This document shows positions 59,881-64,000 of a stretch of 64,000 bases of DNA, piece after piece; the stretch's first letter is position 1, and every line of letters begins with the position of its first letter. The translations under genes were made by a program, and so were the position numbers. The notes below the pieces were generated by a model, which was given only the letters and a program-made list of their open reading frames with translations, ran no database searches and had not been told where the DNA came from. Origin of the DNA: Acidobacteriota bacterium (GTDB lineage Bacteria > Acidobacteriota > Terriglobia > Acidiferrales > UBA7541); contig JABCZJ010000020.1 of assembly GCA_013289715.1 (NCBI GenBank), forward strand, positions 1-64,000. The letters run 5' to 3'.

Positions 59881-59959
59881 GCTGATTGGCGGGCAGTCTC
59901 ATGCAGCGCCAGGAACAGTGCAAGACAGACAACCGGCGCCGTCGGGCTCCGCCGAAGTA

Positions 59960-61129
59960 TTAGTGGATGGCGCGGTTTTGCGTGGTTTGCTTTGTGGCAA
60001 GCGAGAAGCGCGGGGCGACTTCATTTTCGGCTGCGCTGGATTGCATGACGCGGGCTGTTACGTATTCTCCTACCGATGGGCCGTGCTTGAAGCCGTGACC
60101 CGAGCCGCCGCCTACGAGCCAGACATTTGTGAAATCCGGGTGCTGGTCAATCAGAAAATCACCGTTGGAAGTGCTCTCGTACTGGCAGACGCGCGTTTCG
60201 ACGACGGGCGCATTCTTCAGGGCGGGGAAGCGGCGGGCGACGAATTCGCGCGCGGCTTCGACGGCGGCTACGCTGGCGACGCGGGATTGCGTGTCGGGAT
60301 CTACCGGCGCGCCGTGGTGATCGTCGGCGACTTTCAGGCCGCGATTTTCCAGGTCGGGCACGCCGTAGAATTCGTCCTTTAGATAGAGCCACGTGGGCAG
60401 GGTGCTCCGCCCGAATTGAATTTCTCCTTGCGGGATTCCGAAGAAAATAATTTCTTGGCGCGAAACGAAGATGCGTGTGCCCAAGAGATCGGGGAAAAGT
60501 TTGGCGAGCCAGGGGCCGCAGGCATAGACGAACGCGCCGGCGGAAATATTTTCACCGTGGGTGGTCATGATGGAAGCGACGCGGCCTTCGCCGAGAGGCG
60601 CGAGCGCGGAGGCAGCGCGATATTGCACGCCGATTTTCTGGGCTTCTTCGACGACGGTTTGTACGGCGCGGCGAGCCATGAGGACGCCGCTTTCGGGTTC
60701 GAGGATGCCCCAGGCGTTGTCGTCGAAAGCGATTTGCGAGTAATGTTTGCGCAGGCCCAGGAGTGAGAGACGCTCGTGCGGGATGTTGTGATCTTGCAGA
60801 GCCGTCAGCGTGTCCATCGCGTAGGGATATTTATCGTGCGCGATCCAGAGGACGCCGGTGGGCTGAAATAATTCGGGGCGGCCGGCTTGGGCGAAGATTT
60901 CTTTCCAGCGCGGCAGGGCGCGCAACGACCAGCGGGTGTAGATGTCGTCGGAGCCGTAGCCCATGCGGATGATGCGCGATTCGCCGCCGGAACTGGCGCG
61001 GGAGTTGGCGGGGCCGTAGGCGTCGAGCAGCGCGACGGAGCCACCGGATTTTGCGAGATGGTAGGCGGTCCAGGCGCCGAAGACTCCGGCGCCGATTACG
61101 GCGACGTCGTAGGTTTTGCGGGCCGTCAT
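59960..61129 (-). CDS. FAD-dependent oxidoreductase of the sarcosine oxidase / N-methyltryptophan oxidase family
   Basis: The 389-residue protein has the FAD-binding GxGxxG (VAVIGAGVFGAWTAYHLAKS) and SGGESRIIRMGYGSDDIYTR (the SRxxR block of MSOX/DadA-like enzymes). FVYACGPWLAKLFPDLLG lies in the middle, and WLVGGGSGHGFKHGPSVGEY at the C-terminus contacts the flavin. A Cys (VCQYEST) is at the place where monomeric sarcosine oxidases bind FAD covalently. It oxidises an N-methylated amino acid or a related amine. The ATG at 61129 gives the standard N-terminus. A copy of a dispersed repeat lies just upstream (61152-61181). Confidence 0.9.
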   Translation of the reverse strand: MTARKTYDVAVIGAGVFGAWTAYHLAKSGGSVALLDAYGPANSRASSGGESRIIRMGYGSDDIYTRWSLRALPRWKEIFAQAGRPELFQPTGVLWIAHDKYPYAMDTLTALQDHNIPHERLSLLGLRKHYSQIAFDDNAWGILEPESGVLMARRAVQTVVEEAQKIGVQYRAASALAPLGEGRVASIMTTHGENISAGAFVYACGPWLAKLFPDLLGTRIFVSRQEIIFFGIPQGEIQFGRSTLPTWLYLKDEFYGVPDLENRGLKVADDHHGAPVDPDTQSRVASVAAVEAAREFVARRFPALKNAPVVETRVCQYESTSNGDFLIDQHPDFTNVWLVGGGSGHGFKHGPSVGEYVTARVMQSSAAENEVAPRFSLATKQTTQNRAIH

Positions 61130-61217
61130 GCGCGGACGCCGAGGTAAAAATGGCGGCGAGGCGCCGGCGCTACGAAAACCGAATTGTCGCAAGCGCGAGG
61201 AAAAAGTTGCGCGCGCA

Positions 61218-61901
61218 TCAGAAGCCTTCCTCGACTAGATGTTTTACGGTGAGGTGTGATGTGGGTTGCGATTTTTCGTTGTGCAGCAGGCTTTCGACGT
61301 ACTTGGCTAGGATGTCGGTTTCGATGTTGATGGCGTCGTTGACGGACATGCTGCGCACGTTGGTGCGCGCGTAGGTGAAGGGGATGATGGCGATGTCCGC
61401 GATGCCTTCGTGCCAGCGGGCGACGGTGAGGCTGATGCCGTCGAGGGCGATGGAGCCTTTTTCGGCGACGTAGCGGCGGAGGTCTTGCGGGACGCGGACG
61501 GAGAGCCACCAATTTTCGCCTTCGGGGACTAGGCGGGTGACGCGGCCGACGCCGTCCACGTGACCTTGCATGAAGTGGCCGCCGAGGCGGGCGCCGGCTG
61601 CTAGTGGGCGTTCGAGATTGACGAGGTGGCCGCGTTTTTTTTCGCCGAAGTTGGTGCGGCGGAGAGTTTCGCCGGAGAGATCGGCGGTGAAACTGTGCGC
61701 GTCGAATTCGACTACGGTGAGGCAGCAGCCGTTTACGGAGATGCTGTCGCCGAGTTTTGTGGAGGCTGCGATTGGGGAATCATCTTCAGGAGCACCGCCA
61801 GGAGCGGCTGTGCCCTGGAAGCTGACGCGGAGGCGTCCGCCGCTTTCAGAGTGGTCGAGGGATTCGATTTTTCCTACTTGTTCGGTGATGCCTGTGAACA
61901 T
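61218..61901 (-). CDS. ribE: Riboflavin synthase alpha chain
   Basis: The 227-residue protein MFTGITEQVGKIESLDH has the two-repeat lumazine-binding fold: SISVNGCCLTVVEFDAHSFT, then DLSGETLRRTNFGE, GGHFMQGHVDGVGRV, and GSIALDGISLTVARWHEG. It joins two 6,7-dimethyl-8-ribityllumazines to make riboflavin. The first repeat has a short insertion (about residues 30-44). It lies 71 nt downstream of ribD on the same strand. Confidence 0.96.
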   Translation of the reverse strand: MFTGITEQVGKIESLDHSESGGRLRVSFQGTAAPGGAPEDDSPIAASTKLGDSISVNGCCLTVVEFDAHSFTADLSGETLRRTNFGEKKRGHLVNLERPLAAGARLGGHFMQGHVDGVGRVTRLVPEGENWWLSVRVPQDLRRYVAEKGSIALDGISLTVARWHEGIADIAIIPFTYARTNVRSMSVNDAINIETDILAKYVESLLHNEKSQPTSHLTVKHLVEEGF

Positions 61902-61972
61902 TTGTCTTCAGTTCCTCTGATCCATGTCGACCCGTTTTACTTGGGTGCACAGGCAAGATTGCCTAGGCCACC

Positions 61973-63109
61973 TTAGCGCTCGTAAACGTCGCGAAAATAT
62001 CCTTGGACTACGAAATCGAGGCCGCAGGGTTTTACTGTTAGATTTTGCAGCGCCGGGGATTTTGCGAACCAGCGCGCGGGGATGCTGGCCATTGGGACGC
62101 CGCCTGTGCCCATGATTTTGGGAGCATAAAAGAGAATCATTTTGTCCACAATGCCGGCTTGGAGCGCAGCGCCGTTTAGTTGGGCTCCGGCTTCGAGCAG
62201 GACGCTGAGGATCTGGCGGCGGCCTAGCTCGCGGATCACGGCGTGGAGATCCACGCGACCTTGGCGCGCGGTAACGCGGAAGACTTCGACTCCGGCGCGG
62301 ATCAGGGCGCGAGCATTCGCTGAATCGGGCGATTGCGTGGTGAAGATGACGACATCTTTCTGCGCGGATCGCACGAGATTCGAGCGCAGCGGCGTGCGCA
62401 GGCGCGAATCTACTATGGCTCGCAGGAGCGGGCGGCGGCGCGGCTCGCCGGTTCGGTCGCTCATGCGTGGATTGTCGGCGAGTACGGTGCCGATACCGGT
62501 AAGTAATGCGTCAGCTTCGTGGCGCAGGCGCTGGACTGCGTCGCGCGATTGCTGGCTGGTGATCCAGGTGATGCTGCCGGCTTTTTGTGCGATTTGGCCG
62601 TCGAGGGTGAGCGCAGTTTTCAAGGTGACGAGCGGACGCCCGGTTTGAATCCAGATCGCGAAGTCTTCGTTATAGCGGCGGGCTACTTGCTCGCGAACGC
62701 CTAAACGTACTTTGATTCCGGCGCGCCGAAGTTCAGCCAGGCCTTTGCCGGAAACGGCGGGATTGGGGTCACGCATGGAAACGACAACGCGTTTCACTCC
62801 AGCTGCGATGATTGCTTTCGTGCATGGGCCAGTGCGGCCAGTGGTGCAACACGGTTCGAGAGTGACGTAGAGAGTCGCGCCGCGTGCTTTCTTTCGCCCT
62901 TGTTTCAGCGCGACGATCTCGGCGTGGTCGCGACGGTCGTAGTCGTGGAAGCCTTCGCCGACAACGCGATTGCCTTTGACGAGCACTGCGCCGACCAAGG
63001 GATTTGGGTGGGCGAGAGCCACACCACGAAGGGCCAATCCTTCGGCTCGCGACATGTGCCAGTCGTCGCGGTCGTCAGTCGAAGAGCGAGTTGACGTAGG
63101 TTTGGGCAT
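61973..63109 (-). CDS. ribD: Bifunctional riboflavin deaminase-reductase
   Basis: The 378-residue protein has an N-terminal deaminase domain (HPNPLVGAVLVKGNRVVGEG, the HAEIVAL block, and TLEPCCTTGRTGPCTKAIIA with zinc Cys pairs). A C-terminal reductase follows (RPLVTLKTALTLDGQIAQKA, LLTGIGTVLADNPRMSDRTG, LLEAGAQLNGAALQAGIVDK). It performs the second and third steps of riboflavin synthesis. The start region overlaps the ftsY 3' end by 35 nt, so the two are translationally linked. Confidence 0.95.
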   Translation of the reverse strand: MPKPTSTRSSTDDRDDWHMSRAEGLALRGVALAHPNPLVGAVLVKGNRVVGEGFHDYDRRDHAEIVALKQGRKKARGATLYVTLEPCCTTGRTGPCTKAIIAAGVKRVVVSMRDPNPAVSGKGLAELRRAGIKVRLGVREQVARRYNEDFAIWIQTGRPLVTLKTALTLDGQIAQKAGSITWITSQQSRDAVQRLRHEADALLTGIGTVLADNPRMSDRTGEPRRRPLLRAIVDSRLRTPLRSNLVRSAQKDVVIFTTQSPDSANARALIRAGVEVFRVTARQGRVDLHAVIRELGRRQILSVLLEAGAQLNGAALQAGIVDKMILFYAPKIMGTGGVPMASIPARWFAKSPALQNLTVKPCGLDFVVQGYFRDVYER

Positions 63110-64000
63110 CGAACGGGACCAGGTCGTCGATTTTTTCGCCTGTGCCGACGAAGCGGATCGGCAGATTTAGTTCGCGGGCTATGGCTACGACGATGCCGCC
63201 TTTGGCGGTGCCGTCGAGTTTGGTTAGCACGATGCCGGTTACGCCGGCGTGGCTCCAGAATTCGCGGGCCTGGTTCAGGCCGTTCTGTCCGGTGGTGGCG
63301 TCCAGGACCAGCAGCACGTCGTGCGGCGCGCCGGGAATTACCTTGGCGGCGGTGCGTTTCATTTTGTCCAGCTCGGCCATTAGATTGGATTTGGTGTGCA
63401 GGCGTCCGGCGGTATCTACGATGACGACATCTGCGTGGCGAGCGCGCGCGGCGCTGAGCGCATCGAAAACTACCGCGGAGGGATCGGCGCCCGGTTTCTG
63501 TTTGATCATTTCGACGCCGGAGCGGCGCGCCCAGATTTCCAGTTGTTCGATGGCGGCGGCGCGGAAAGTGTCGGCGGCGCAGAGAACAACGCTGGCGCCT
63601 TCTTTTTTCAGGCGACTGGTGAGTTTGCCGATGGTGGTGGTCTTGCCGGTGCCGTTGACACCGACGACGAACAGGACGCGCGGTTCATCGGCTGGTCTTC
63701 CATCCGGGGCGTCCGGATTGGGCTGCGTGGCCGTCGGTGCGGTAAGAATTTTCAGGATTTGATTTTTCAGTTCGCGTTTCAACGCGCCGGGTTCTAGGAG
63801 CTTGTGCTCGTTCACTTGCTGGCGCAGCGCGGCGAGGACTTCCTTGGTGGTGCGCACGCCCAGGTCAGCGCTGAGCAGCGCGGATTCGAGTTGTTTTAGC
63901 AGCTCAGGATCGACGGGGCGGTCGCCCGTGAGCAATTGTTCGACGCGGGCGGATAACTCCGTGCGAGTTTTACTGACGGAATCTTTCAGCCGTTCGAGAA
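63075..64000 (-). CDS. ftsY: Signal recognition particle receptor FtsY, 5' end truncated by window edge
   Basis: About 308 residues are visible: an N domain (ERLKDSVSKTRTELSARVEQ, then SADLGVRTTKEVLAALRQQ) and the G domain. The G domain has VGVNGTGKTTTIGKLTSRLK, DTFRAAAIEQLEIWARRSGV, VDTAGRLHTKSNLMAELDKM, and TKLDGTAKGGIVVAIARELN. GTGEKIDDLVPFDAQTYVNS ends it. It docks ribosome-SRP complexes at the membrane. The reading frame remains open to the last base, so the N-terminal acidic region lies outside. Its stop overlaps ribD. Confidence 0.97.
   Translation of the reverse strand, partial: LERLKDSVSKTRTELSARVEQLLTGDRPVDPELLKQLESALLSADLGVRTTKEVLAALRQQVNEHKLLEPGALKRELKNQILKILTAPTATQPNPDAPDGRPADEPRVLFVVGVNGTGKTTTIGKLTSRLKKEGASVVLCAADTFRAAAIEQLEIWARRSGVEMIKQKPGADPSAVVFDALSAARARHADVVIVDTAGRLHTKSNLMAELDKMKRTAAKVIPGAPHDVLLVLDATTGQNGLNQAREFWSHAGVTGIVLTKLDGTAKGGIVVAIARELNLPIRFVGTGEKIDDLVPFDAQTYVNSLFD

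Noticed and set aside
59879..60382. 167-residue plus-strand ORF
   Set aside because: It is a shadow of the SoxA-type oxidoreductase on the other strand.

Overview
The window looks like chromosomal DNA of a GC-rich, Gram-negative-type heterotroph, most likely an acidobacterium. This is inferred from gene content and style; no rRNA is present to prove it. Pointers are an AsmA-like envelope protein, two PagL-like outer-membrane deacylase homologues, an MlaF-type ABC ATPase, a FecR/DUF6600 protein, YXWGXW proteins, many TPR proteins, a soluble Ser/Thr kinase fused to an NTPase/TPR module, an NtrC-type two-component pair, and small degenerate repeats in almost every intergenic gap. I see no insertion sequence, prophage, CRISPR array or rRNA operon.

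Layout. 0-2.5 kb: an ABM-domain protein, tmRNA (minus), a DUF985 cupin, an orphan antitoxin and a collagen-like lipoprotein. 2.7-9.9 kb: a lytic transglycosylase overlapping a class I aminotransferase, a beta-CASP hydrolase and the first PagL homologue. 9.9-20.3 kb: tRNA-Ala(GGC), an ECF sigma/anti-sigma pair behind an ECF-like promoter, two TPR proteins, rnc, lepB and an AsmA-like gene. 20.6-28 kb: FecR/DUF6600 protein, a deaminase, a ClpX-type zinc finger, uvrB, the second PagL homologue and a GT2 glycosyltransferase. 28-33.4 kb: a tightly coupled operon of a DUF2520 protein plus an active and an inactive M16 peptidase, then an HhH protein and a beta-propeller protein. 33.4-40.6 kb: RibBA with a degenerate cyclohydrolase half, a wHTH regulator, a VOC protein, the kinase fusion, DUF4242 and OsmC. 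40.6-42.6 kb: a gene-poor stretch with a perfect 18-bp inverted repeat and a run of very small ORFs, two of them zinc-finger-like. 43-50 kb: two paralogous YXWGXW proteins bracket a DUF885 peptidase and other genes. 50.4-52.6 kb: groES-groEL under a sigma-70 promoter with a CIRCE operator. 52.7-59.2 kb: histidine kinase/sigma-54 regulator, mobA, MlaF-like ATPase and an APC permease. 59.2-64 kb (minus): a membrane protein, a SoxA-type oxidase, ribE, ribD and the 3' part of ftsY, which runs off the window.

How it fits together. Most genes serve envelope upkeep (lytic transglycosylase, LepB, AsmA-like, PagL-like, M16 peptidases, FtsY), stress and proteostasis (tmRNA, GroESL, UvrB, ECF sigma) and cofactors (RibBA, RibD, RibE, MobA). 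Several starts sit 6-12 nt after a -10-like hexamer with no Shine-Dalgarno, pointing to leaderless transcripts. I found no clear-cut new multi-gene system. The best leads are the small zinc-finger ORF run beside the perfect inverted repeat, the degenerate RibBA, the kinase-NTPase-TPR fusion, and a possible GC-skew switch near 40-43 kb.
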